Below, piece by piece: positions 1 through 4,986 of a DNA stretch of 6,129 nt. A model generated the notes under the pieces. It worked only from the letters and a program-made list of their open reading frames with translations. It made no database searches and was not told the DNA's origin. Each line of letters starts with the position of its first letter. Position 1 is the stretch's first letter. Origin of the DNA: CAZGLR01 sp964526635 (GTDB lineage: Bacteria; Zixibacteria; MSB-5A5; GN15; JAAZOE01); NCBI GenBank assembly GCA_964526635.1, contig CAZGLR010000160.1, forward strand, positions 1 through 6,129, written 5' to 3'. The position numbers and the translations under genes are program-made.

Positions 1-63
1 TCCATCATGACAAAAATATCCAAATGTAAAGAAGCGTTAGACGCAGGACACTAGCAATCCTAT

Positions 64-83
64 CCTGATCCTGCCGGATCGGG
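64..83. repeat. Short perfect-type hairpin
   Basis: CCTGATCC (64-71) and GGATCGGG (76-83) can form eight consecutive pairs, one of them a G-T wobble, around the tetraloop TGCC. There is no T-run beside it on either strand, so it is more likely an intergenic structural element than a factor-independent terminator. Confidence 0.4.
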
Positions 84-134
84 CTATCGCGAGAATTATT
101 CGTACAAGGGGCCGGATCACCTGGCCCACCAACT

Positions 135-175
135 GTCGCCCACTACGGAGCAGCTTCGCTGCCGAGTCGTGGGTT
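135..175 (+). repeat. Palindromic intergenic repeat, copy A (long loop)
   Basis: The outer arms are GTCGCCCACTACG (135-147) and AGTCGTGGGTT (165-175). CCCAC pairs with GTGGG, and the 17-base centre carries its own perfect hairpin GCAGC-TTC-GCTGC. The same two arms occur in inverted orientation at 281-306 with a much shorter centre. This is the architecture of a REP-like or small non-autonomous mobile palindrome. No family name can be given from this window alone. Confidence 0.6.
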
Positions 176-280
176 GACGTTTTGATCGAGCTAACTCTCC
201 CATTTCGATGAGTAAAAAGTGTTACCATACTACCGTCGATCAATCCCGGCACCATTGCCAACATCGCTCATCTCGATTAT

Positions 281-306
281 AACCCACGACTGGCGTCGTG
301 GGCGAC
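281..306 (-). repeat. Palindromic intergenic repeat, copy B (short loop)
   Basis: Read on the minus strand this is GTCGCCCACGACG, then CC, then AGTCGTGGGTT. The two arms match those of copy A at all but one position (T to G). Here the arms give a perfect 8-bp stem CCCACGAC/GTCGTGGG around TGGC. The 17-base centre of copy A is replaced by 2 bases, so the two copies are in opposite orientation about 105 bases apart and differ mainly by an insertion or deletion of the inner hairpin. Confidence 0.6.
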
Positions 307-463
307 ATTGCATGTCGAAACCTCGCTTGCTATGCTCGCGACCGCTCGCGGCAAGGGATTTCGATCTGGCAAAGGACTTCGGCCTGCATCAAGACTAAAT
401 CAAAGCCATTATGATTTAATCAAACACCATCGCATAGCATACCCGTTCATGGGCGTGCGGCGC

Positions 464-1834
464 CTATTCATGCCGGGTTAGCAGGTATATCACAAATGAT
501 ACCGCCAGGCCGAGGAAAATCGGCTCGATACCGCCCAGATATCCTGATGATCCCGTCAGGACCGGCCAGAGGAAGCCCAGGCCGGTAACGATCGGGGCGA
601 GAATAATGGCAGCCGTCGCGCCTTGATTGGAAAAACGATAGCGACCGTGGTAAGTACTCCATAACGGCAACAACAGCGCCGAGGTCCCGATCGAACCGAA
701 ATGGTACCATACCGCCACAACCGAGTCGAAAAAAATCGCGATGATAATCGTGGCTGTTGATGCAATGATCAGGCCTATAAAAGTGTACCATCGCATTTTA
801 TCATCGGTGAATTTTTTGACACGCCAGATAATGTCATGCGAGATAGTCGTGGCATTGAGGAATAAATATGAATCTACAGTCGACATTATAGTCGCCACAA
901 GCGACAGAAAAAACACCCCCAGCAATCCGGCCGGAAGAAGCATGCGGGCCATGGCAGGAAACGCCGCTACCGGATTAGCGAGTTCCGGCAGAAGCGCTCG
1001 GGCGTACAAGCCGCAGGCGGTGGTCAGGAAATCAAAAATCAGCCAGAAGCCGATTGACCAGGCTATCCCCCGCTGGGCGGTCTTAACCGATTTGGCCGCA
1101 AAGCAGCGCTGATAAAAGGTCGGTTCGATTAGCGTCTGGAGCGCGATGATGTACCAGAGCAAAATATACCAGATACTGTTGCCGCCGGTGACAGTGAAAT
1201 GAGTTTCGGGCAGGTTGGTTCGAAGATAATCGATGCCTCCCAGTGATGTTACCGCCACAATCAGCAGGATAGCAAATCCGAGAAACATCAGCACAAACTG
1301 CACAATGTCGGTCCAGACGACTGCACGGAAGCCGCCGGATGCGACATAGACGGCCGAGAAGATCGTGCCCGCAATAATCCCGAGCCATATTGGAATGCCG
1401 AAGAAAATGTTGGCCAGCACGCCGATCATCAGGACATAGGCGACCGGCAGGGTGACCAGTATCACGATCACCGATCCGGCCGCGGTGGCGGCCGGACCGT
1501 AGTGCGTGTACAATCGATCGGGGATAGTCATATCGGCGCCGGACCGTGCTCTTCTGGCCAGGAAGATCGCAAAAATAGCCGCGGCCAGGTAATACGGTAT
1601 ACCGAAGACGAACCAGTTGGAGATGCCATAAAGCCAGGTGAATTCCCCAATCCCGAGGATGCCGCCATACCAGGTCGATACCAGGGTAGCGACGAAGGCC
1701 GGCAGCGTGAGGCGCCGTCCGGCCAGAATGACACTTTCGTGTGACATATCGCGACGGCGCAATGAGACTGCTGCGAAAATCACCAGCATCACCAGGTACG
1801 CCGCCACTATTGCTATGTCGATGGGCGATACCAT
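464..1834 (-). CDS. Sodium:solute symporter (SSS family), probable thiamin or thiamin-precursor permease
   Basis: Predicted inner-membrane Na+-coupled permease of 456 residues, a usual length for the family, and hydrophobic throughout with about 12-13 membrane segments starting at residues 5-25. The family signature is visible as GGFRAVVWTDIVQ (167-179). The TM8 region carries STVDS (318-322) followed by a His-Asp pair (333-334), matching the part of the family that forms the Na2 site (known from vSGLT). The start codon overlaps the stop of the receptor gene as TAATG and there is no strong Shine-Dalgarno before it, so translation is probably coupled. Both genes lie behind tandem TPP riboswitches, which points to thiamin, its HMP pyrimidine or a related precursor as substrate. 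An SSS protein named ThiV has been predicted for thiamin-pathway uptake in other genomes; whether this is an orthologue cannot be told here. Family assignment is secure, substrate is inferred. Confidence 0.92.
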   Translation of the reverse strand: MVSPIDIAIVAAYLVMLVIFAAVSLRRRDMSHESVILAGRRLTLPAFVATLVSTWYGGILGIGEFTWLYGISNWFVFGIPYYLAAAIFAIFLARRARSGADMTIPDRLYTHYGPAATAAGSVIVILVTLPVAYVLMIGVLANIFFGIPIWLGIIAGTIFSAVYVASGGFRAVVWTDIVQFVLMFLGFAILLIVAVTSLGGIDYLRTNLPETHFTVTGGNSIWYILLWYIIALQTLIEPTFYQRCFAAKSVKTAQRGIAWSIGFWLIFDFLTTACGLYARALLPELANPVAAFPAMARMLLPAGLLGVFFLSLVATIMSTVDSYLFLNATTISHDIIWRVKKFTDDKMRWYTFIGLIIASTATIIIAIFFDSVVAVWYHFGSIGTSALLLPLWSTYHGRYRFSNQGATAAIILAPIVTGLGFLWPVLTGSSGYLGGIEPIFLGLAVSFVIYLLTRHE

Positions 1835-4275
1835 TAAATTGACATCTTTATATTCACGAACCAGTTCCGTTCGGCACCGACCCAGTAGTAATACTCGCCG
1901 TAGTAATAGGCGGCATTGGTCAGGTATTCTTCGTTGAACAAATTATCGATCCGTGCTTCCAGCGAGATATCGGCTGCGCCGAAAATCTGCCCGAGTTTGA
2001 AAACGCCCTTGATCGATGACAGCGTATATGGCGCCACTGAGACATCGACCAGTTCACCGCCGATATCATCAAAACGGCCGGTCAGGTAGGCCATCTGCCG
2101 CCCCACTACGCGTAGCTGATACAGGAAAGTAGCAGCGCCAATGGTATACATCGCCGATAAGTTGCCCATGTATTTCGGGAAGCCGGGAACAGTCACATCG
2201 CGATGCTCGATCACCGAATCGCCGACAAACTGATCATACTCTTTGATCAGGTTGTCGTTGAACGAGTAATGGCCATCGACTCTCAAACCTGGCAATATCT
2301 GATACCCGGCCGCGAGTTCAATACCGCGATGCACCGAGCGATCGGCATTACCATAGGTCGGGAAGCCATCGTCATTAACACCGCCGTCGGGAACGACTTC
2401 ATTGTGGTATTCCATCCAGAACAAGTTCAGGTTGGCTGTAAGTTGAGGAGTTTTGTAATCGGCACCGAGTTCTATATCGTAGACTTTTTCATTATCGAAA
2501 ATCGGGTCGCCATAGATAATCCGGCCGTTGTCATTGCCGGTTTGTTCCAGCCGGGGCATGTCGAGATGATCATCGGTATCATCGATGAGATCATCGAATG
2601 GCAACTGGTTGGAGACAGCAAAGCTGGCGTACGTCGAGATAGCATCGTTGATCAGATAAGTTGCCCCGATACTGGGCGACAGATAGAACCAGTCTATGCC
2701 ATACCGGTGGCCCTCGAAATTTCTGAAGCGGGGTTGATGAACATCGAGACTGCGGTATTTTGCCTGCAGGGAGCCGGACAACAGAAGACGATCCGTCAGG
2801 TAGTGCGTGTGCGAGAGATAGCCGGAGAGATCATTGATTTTGCCGTAATGCGTGAAATAACGGTAGGGTTTGTCGTAGTTGAGAATCGATGGATCCAGTT
2901 CTTCCGCCCAGAGAGCCTCGCCCCAGTGTTCGGAGTCGAAGTAATAGTATGATGCTCCCACCGCGCTTTTGTGTTTTTCGCGTTCCAGTTCAAGGCGGCT
3001 GGTGAAACCCCACTGGCCCTTTTCGACCTGTTTGCGGCGGATAAGATCGCTGTAGGCAGTGGTATCAGTCAGGCTGTAGTTAAAGAGATCATCCCAGCCG
3101 GTGGGAATGAACTGTTCATAATAGCCAACACCACGAATATGATACAGCGTGTTGTACCAAATCATATCGGAATTGACTGTCCAGATATTGTGCAGTTCGA
3201 AATGAGGCTGTTCGAAGTTATCGACTTCGTTGATGTAGTTGTAGGGATTGGCTCGACGGTTCTCGGCCAGTTCAGCGCGGGTCAAGCCCCACCAGGCGGC
3301 GTGGGTAGTCATCGGGCCGCTGTATATATTCATCGTCGTAATCATTCCCGGATCGAGGCGTGCGATCGAGAGGTAATAGGCATTGCCTTCGTACCATGAT
3401 TTCTCACGGTAGCCATCGGAGAATTGCCGGACATAATTGCCGGAAAACGCCCAGCCGTCGCCGATGATACCCGATGAATAGCTGGCGGTTTGTTTGCGTT
3501 TGATGCCGACCTGTTCGCCATCGTGCCAGAAGCCGCCGTAGCCGAGGGCGATTTCAAATTTCTGTTCACGGGCAATCGGCGAAGTGAGAATGTTGATTGA
3601 TCCGCCGAAGGCCGGATCGGCATAGAGCGCGTTGCCGACGCCCCGCTGCACCTGGATATTATCCGCTTCGGAGGATAAATCCGGTAAATCGACGAAGTAC
3701 AGTGAATGATCCTCGGGATCATTGAGCGGGATGCCGTTGATGTATACAGGAGTTCGTCGATGATCGAACCCGCGCATTTTGATGTAGCTGTATCCGAGGC
3801 CATCGCCGGCATCGGAAAAGGAATAGAGGTTAGGTGTCAGCTCCAACAGTTCGGGGACTTCACCAAAATCGAATTTGAGGTCGATGTCGGCGGGATCAAG
3901 ATTAGCGTGGGGCACGGGTGTGACGCGATCGATCGCCCGCCCCGCCGTGACTGTGATGCCCTTCATCGGATAGAATTGCTGTTCCATGATGATCTCCGGT
4001 GAGGAGTTATCGAGCCGGTGGTTGATTGTTTTTGGTATATATCCGACATGTGAAAATGTCAGATTCAGCGAGGAGATGTTCTCCGCGATGTTTATCAAAA
4101 AGGTGCCGGTGCTGTCGGTTCGCGCTGAACCATCGATATCAGCAGAGGTGATGACGACATCGGCAATCGGCAGCCGATCGGTAGTGAGGACGCGTCCGGT
4201 GAGGACAGTGTCTGCTGCTATGTATGGGCAGGCGGTTGACAGAAGCAGCACCGCGACCAGTATCAGGCGATACAT
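1834..4275 (-). CDS. TonB-dependent outer-membrane receptor, probable thiamin(-related) receptor
   Basis: An 813-residue TonB-dependent transporter. The start at 4275 is chosen because AAAGGAG lies 7 bases upstream and a signal peptide follows at once (hydrophobic core about residues 4-15, likely cleavage near 20). The open frame extends to 4341, but those 22 codons lie in the structured leader. Domains in order: carboxypeptidase-regulatory-like Ig fold (about 23-100), a TonB-box-like ITVTA (107-111), plug (about 112-235) with conserved IKMRGF (165-170), YINGIPLND (178-186), IQVQRGVGNALYAD (207-220) and FGGSINI (223-229), then a long barrel rich in alternating aromatic strands to the C-terminus. 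The last residue is Ile rather than the usual aromatic, after WFVNIKMS. Cys16 follows LLSTA, a poor lipobox. It is first in a two-gene unit with the SSS permease and sits behind two TPP aptamers, so thiamin or a thiamin precursor is the inferred ligand. This matches the predicted OMR1-type receptors under TPP control in Bacteroidetes. Confidence 0.95.
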   Translation of the reverse strand: MYRLILVAVLLLSTACPYIAADTVLTGRVLTTDRLPIADVVITSADIDGSARTDSTGTFLINIAENISSLNLTFSHVGYIPKTINHRLDNSSPEIIMEQQFYPMKGITVTAGRAIDRVTPVPHANLDPADIDLKFDFGEVPELLELTPNLYSFSDAGDGLGYSYIKMRGFDHRRTPVYINGIPLNDPEDHSLYFVDLPDLSSEADNIQVQRGVGNALYADPAFGGSINILTSPIAREQKFEIALGYGGFWHDGEQVGIKRKQTASYSSGIIGDGWAFSGNYVRQFSDGYREKSWYEGNAYYLSIARLDPGMITTMNIYSGPMTTHAAWWGLTRAELAENRRANPYNYINEVDNFEQPHFELHNIWTVNSDMIWYNTLYHIRGVGYYEQFIPTGWDDLFNYSLTDTTAYSDLIRRKQVEKGQWGFTSRLELEREKHKSAVGASYYYFDSEHWGEALWAEELDPSILNYDKPYRYFTHYGKINDLSGYLSHTHYLTDRLLLSGSLQAKYRSLDVHQPRFRNFEGHRYGIDWFYLSPSIGATYLINDAISTYASFAVSNQLPFDDLIDDTDDHLDMPRLEQTGNDNGRIIYGDPIFDNEKVYDIELGADYKTPQLTANLNLFWMEYHNEVVPDGGVNDDGFPTYGNADRSVHRGIELAAGYQILPGLRVDGHYSFNDNLIKEYDQFVGDSVIEHRDVTVPGFPKYMGNLSAMYTIGAATFLYQLRVVGRQMAYLTGRFDDIGGELVDVSVAPYTLSSIKGVFKLGQIFGAADISLEARIDNLFNEEYLTNAAYYYGEYYYWVGAERNWFVNIKMSI

Positions 4276-4282
4276 ACGTAGG

Positions 4283-4289
4283 CTCCTTT
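4283..4289 (-). promoter_or_regulatory. Shine-Dalgarno site fixing the receptor start
   Basis: On the minus strand AAAGGAG is followed by 7 bases and then ATG at 4275. It is the only strong ribosome site in the region and rules out the longer reading from 4341. It may be masked by the CUCCU at 4330-4326 (see the leader hairpin). Confidence 0.9.
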
Positions 4290-4299
4290 CAGACTTCCG

Positions 4300-4369
4300 C
4301 CGACCCGAATAACGCCAGGCGTCGCAGGAGATTGCGACCATATGCCGGGGGGTCGGATATGTTCGACCC
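4300..4369 (-). promoter_or_regulatory. Mutually exclusive helices in the receptor leader
   Basis: On the minus strand CGACCC at 4355-4350 can pair with GGGTCG at 4369-4364 (6 bp, 8-base loop). Extended by one base (CCGACCC, 4356-4350), it can instead pair with GGGTCGG at 4306-4300 (7 bp). The second helix encloses the anti-SD hairpin and ends 11 bases before the Shine-Dalgarno site. Two exclusive helices next to a ribosome site are typical of a riboswitch expression platform acting on translation. Confidence 0.4.
4321..4338 (-). promoter_or_regulatory. Leader hairpin with anti-Shine-Dalgarno loop
   Basis: On the minus strand GTCGCA and TGCGAC form a perfect 6-bp stem with the loop ATCTCC. 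CUCC in the loop, plus the first U of the 3' arm, is complementary to AGGAG of the receptor's ribosome site 37 bases downstream. This could be a loop that presents or hides an anti-SD. It is a pairing observation only, not evidence of function. Confidence 0.4.
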
Positions 4370-4408
4370 GCGACTCGGGAAGTAAACGCATCGTTTCCGT
4401 TTCCCTTC

Positions 4409-4431
4409 GCAGATTGCCTGAAACAATCTGC
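4409..4431 (-). promoter_or_regulatory. Hairpin overlapping the 3' edge of the proximal TPP aptamer
   Basis: On the minus strand GCAGATTG (4431-4424) and CAATCTGC (4416-4409) form a perfect 8-bp stem with a 7-base loop. The 5' arm contains GATT, the probable 3' strand of helix P1 of the aptamer, so the two structures compete. It is not followed by a U-run (the next bases are GAAGGGAAAC), so it is not an ordinary intrinsic terminator. Confidence 0.55.
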
Positions 4432-4499
4432 CGCCGGTATTATCCGGATCAGGTTCGAGGGGTATTATCTCAGGCCCGGCGGGCCACCCCCAACGGATT
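4425..4499 (-). promoter_or_regulatory. TPP riboswitch (THI element), gene-proximal copy
   Basis: Read on the minus strand, every hallmark of the TPP aptamer is present in order: GGGGGTGG; a P3 hairpin GGCCC-GCC-GGGCC; CTGAGA, the pyrimidine-sensing segment; TACCC, which closes P2 with GGGG; GAACCTGATC; and the P5 hairpin CCGG-ATAATA-CCGG. The outer P1 helix is short: AATC (4499-4496) with GATT (4428-4425). The RNA senses thiamin pyrophosphate. It lies about 135 bases before the receptor's ribosome site and would turn the receptor-permease unit off when TPP is plentiful. TPP riboswitches in Gram-negative bacteria often act on translation initiation, and no U-tract terminator is seen here. Confidence 0.95.
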
Positions 4500-4513
4500 A
4501 GTGATTCCAATTA

Positions 4514-4587
4514 GAAAACCGTGGGCAGGATAACTTCTTGCAAGCCTGAAGGGGAGATACGCAGTGGTTGACTCAAACACCGTTTTC
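4514..4587 (-). promoter_or_regulatory. Alternative long-range helix after the distal aptamer
   Basis: On the minus strand GAAAACGGTG (4587-4578) is complementary to CACGGTTTTC (4523-4514) except for one G-G mismatch. The first segment contains AACGGT, the 3' strand of the distal aptamer's P1. The helix would therefore form only when P1 is open, and could couple the distal aptamer to the RNA between the two aptamers. No terminator U-run outside the stem is seen. Confidence 0.4.
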
Positions 4588-4655
4588 CTCCGCCGGTATA
4601 ATCCGGATCAGGTTCCGAGGGTATGATCTCAGGCCGTGTGGCCACCCCCAACGGT
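4579..4655 (-). promoter_or_regulatory. TPP riboswitch (THI element), promoter-proximal copy
   Basis: A second full TPP aptamer on the same transcript. On the minus strand it shows GGGGGTGG, a P3 hairpin GGCC-ACAC-GGCC, CTGAGA, TACCC, GGAACCTGATC and a P5 hairpin CCGG-ATTATA-CCGG. The P1 helix is strong: ACCGTT (4655-4650) with AACGGT (4584-4579). Compared with the proximal copy, the L5 loop reads ATTATA instead of ATAATA, and P3 is shorter with a different loop. The conserved sensing segments are intact in both, so both should bind ligand. About 80 bases separate the two aptamers. Confidence 0.95.
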
Positions 4656-4681
4656 TCTCAGTTATCGTATTTCAAGCATAT

Positions 4682-4710
4682 ATTCTACGGAAATAACCGT
4701 TCTCGTGCAA
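4682..4710 (-). promoter_or_regulatory. Candidate sigma70-type promoter for the riboswitch transcript
   Basis: On the minus strand TTGCAC (4710-4705) and TAGAAT (4687-4682) are separated by exactly 17 bases. The -10 matches the consensus at 5 of 6 positions, the -35 at only 3 of 6. Transcription would begin near 4675, about 20 bases before the P1 helix of the first aptamer, the expected geometry for a riboswitch leader. Confidence 0.5.
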
Positions 4711-4718
4711 GGGAAATG

Positions 4719-4747
4719 TTGCTTGTGGACCCTAAAACGTATAAGAT
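4719..4747 (+). promoter_or_regulatory. Candidate promoter for the plus-strand pair
   Basis: TTGCTT (4719-4724) is followed, 17 bases later, by TAAGAT (4742-4747). An overlapping TATAAG (4740-4745) would give a 15-base spacer. Both matches are moderate. The position, about 30 bases before the start codon at 4777, is suitable. It is divergent from, and close to, the riboswitch promoter. Confidence 0.35.
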
Positions 4748-4762
4748 AAAAGACTGTCTTTT
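4748..4762. promoter_or_regulatory. Perfect 7-bp inverted repeat, operator-like
   Basis: AAAAGAC and GTCTTTT flank a single central T. With a one-base centre this suits a dimeric DNA-binding regulator better than an RNA hairpin. It sits immediately downstream of the candidate -10 of the plus-strand pair and upstream of its ribosome site, where a bound repressor would block transcription. The regulator is unknown. Confidence 0.4.
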
Positions 4763-4776
4763 TCGGTGGAGAATCT

Positions 4777-4986
4777 ATGGCAAACGACAAACATCAGAAA
4801 TATATAAAAGACGGAGTCAGAAAGCGTTATGGCGGCCTGATCACACTGAATACGACCCAGTATCCAAATACGCTGCGGTCCTGGTCGGGCTGCTGCGGCG
4901 ACAACAACGACAGCTTCCCGAACGAATTGATCGACCGGATGACCGGGGTGATAGCATCGGTGCGGGTCAGGGCGGTGAGGTTATGA
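4777..4986 (+). CDS. Small protein resembling the N-terminus of ArsM-type methyltransferases
   Basis: A 69-residue open frame with a good start: GGAG (4768-4771) lies 5 bases before ATG. The N-terminal part is charged (KYIKDGVRKRYGGL, residues 8-21) and is followed by a Cys-Cys-Gly at 39-41. The pattern of a basic helix ending in RYG and then CCG recalls the first 40-50 residues of arsenite S-adenosylmethyltransferases, which go on to a Rossmann domain missing here. The C-terminal tail (IASVRVRAVRL) has no family look. In the frame that leads into the next gene, bases 4935-4985 would encode PDDRGDSIGAGQGGEVM, loosely like the ArsM segment that comes after CCG. A frameshifted remnant is therefore possible. 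The stop overlaps the next start as TGATG, which instead favours a translated leader peptide-like gene. Function is unknown and the ArsM resemblance is weak. Confidence 0.5.
   Translation: MANDKHQKYIKDGVRKRYGGLITLNTTQYPNTLRSWSGCCGDNNDSFPNELIDRMTGVIASVRVRAVRL

Larger units (their letters stand above)
1..463. other. Non-coding stretch with palindromic repeats
   Basis: I see no convincing gene here. The longest open frame (37-264, minus, 75 codons) runs through the repeat structures, has no recognisable domain and no clear ribosome site, so I do not call it. The stretch holds a hairpin at 64-83 (8 pairs with one G-T, loop TGCC), two inverted copies of a palindromic repeat (listed separately), a CCGC/GCGG palindrome near 345, and two similar TTTGATT-containing direct repeats on the minus strand around 393-424. 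None of the hairpins is followed by a T-run on either strand, so none is a convincing intrinsic terminator for the symporter gene that ends at 464. Confidence 0.6.

Noticed and set aside
37..264. 75-codon minus-strand open frame in the left flank
   Set aside because: It crosses the palindromic repeat, shows no family resemblance and has no convincing ribosome site.
390..463. Intrinsic terminator after the symporter gene
   Set aside because: Only short stems (for example CCC-GGG around ATGAAC) are seen, and none is followed by a T-run on the minus strand.
2203..2952. 249-codon plus-strand open frame antisense to the receptor gene
   Set aside because: It lies wholly within the receptor gene on the other strand, whose product matches plug and barrel motifs. 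The antisense product has no recognisable domain and no clear ribosome site.
4276..4341. N-terminal extension of the receptor to an upstream ATG at 4341
   Set aside because: The 22 extra residues would precede a clear signal peptide and are encoded by the hairpin-rich leader. AAAGGAG is placed for the ATG at 4275.
4364..4409. Intrinsic terminator between the proximal aptamer and the receptor
   Set aside because: Stems exist in the leader but the bases after them are GA- or C-rich, not T-rich.
4429..4660. Paired direct repeat read first as an insertion-sequence end or duplicated operator
   Set aside because: The shared bases are exactly the conserved parts of the TPP aptamer, so tandem riboswitches explain the similarity.
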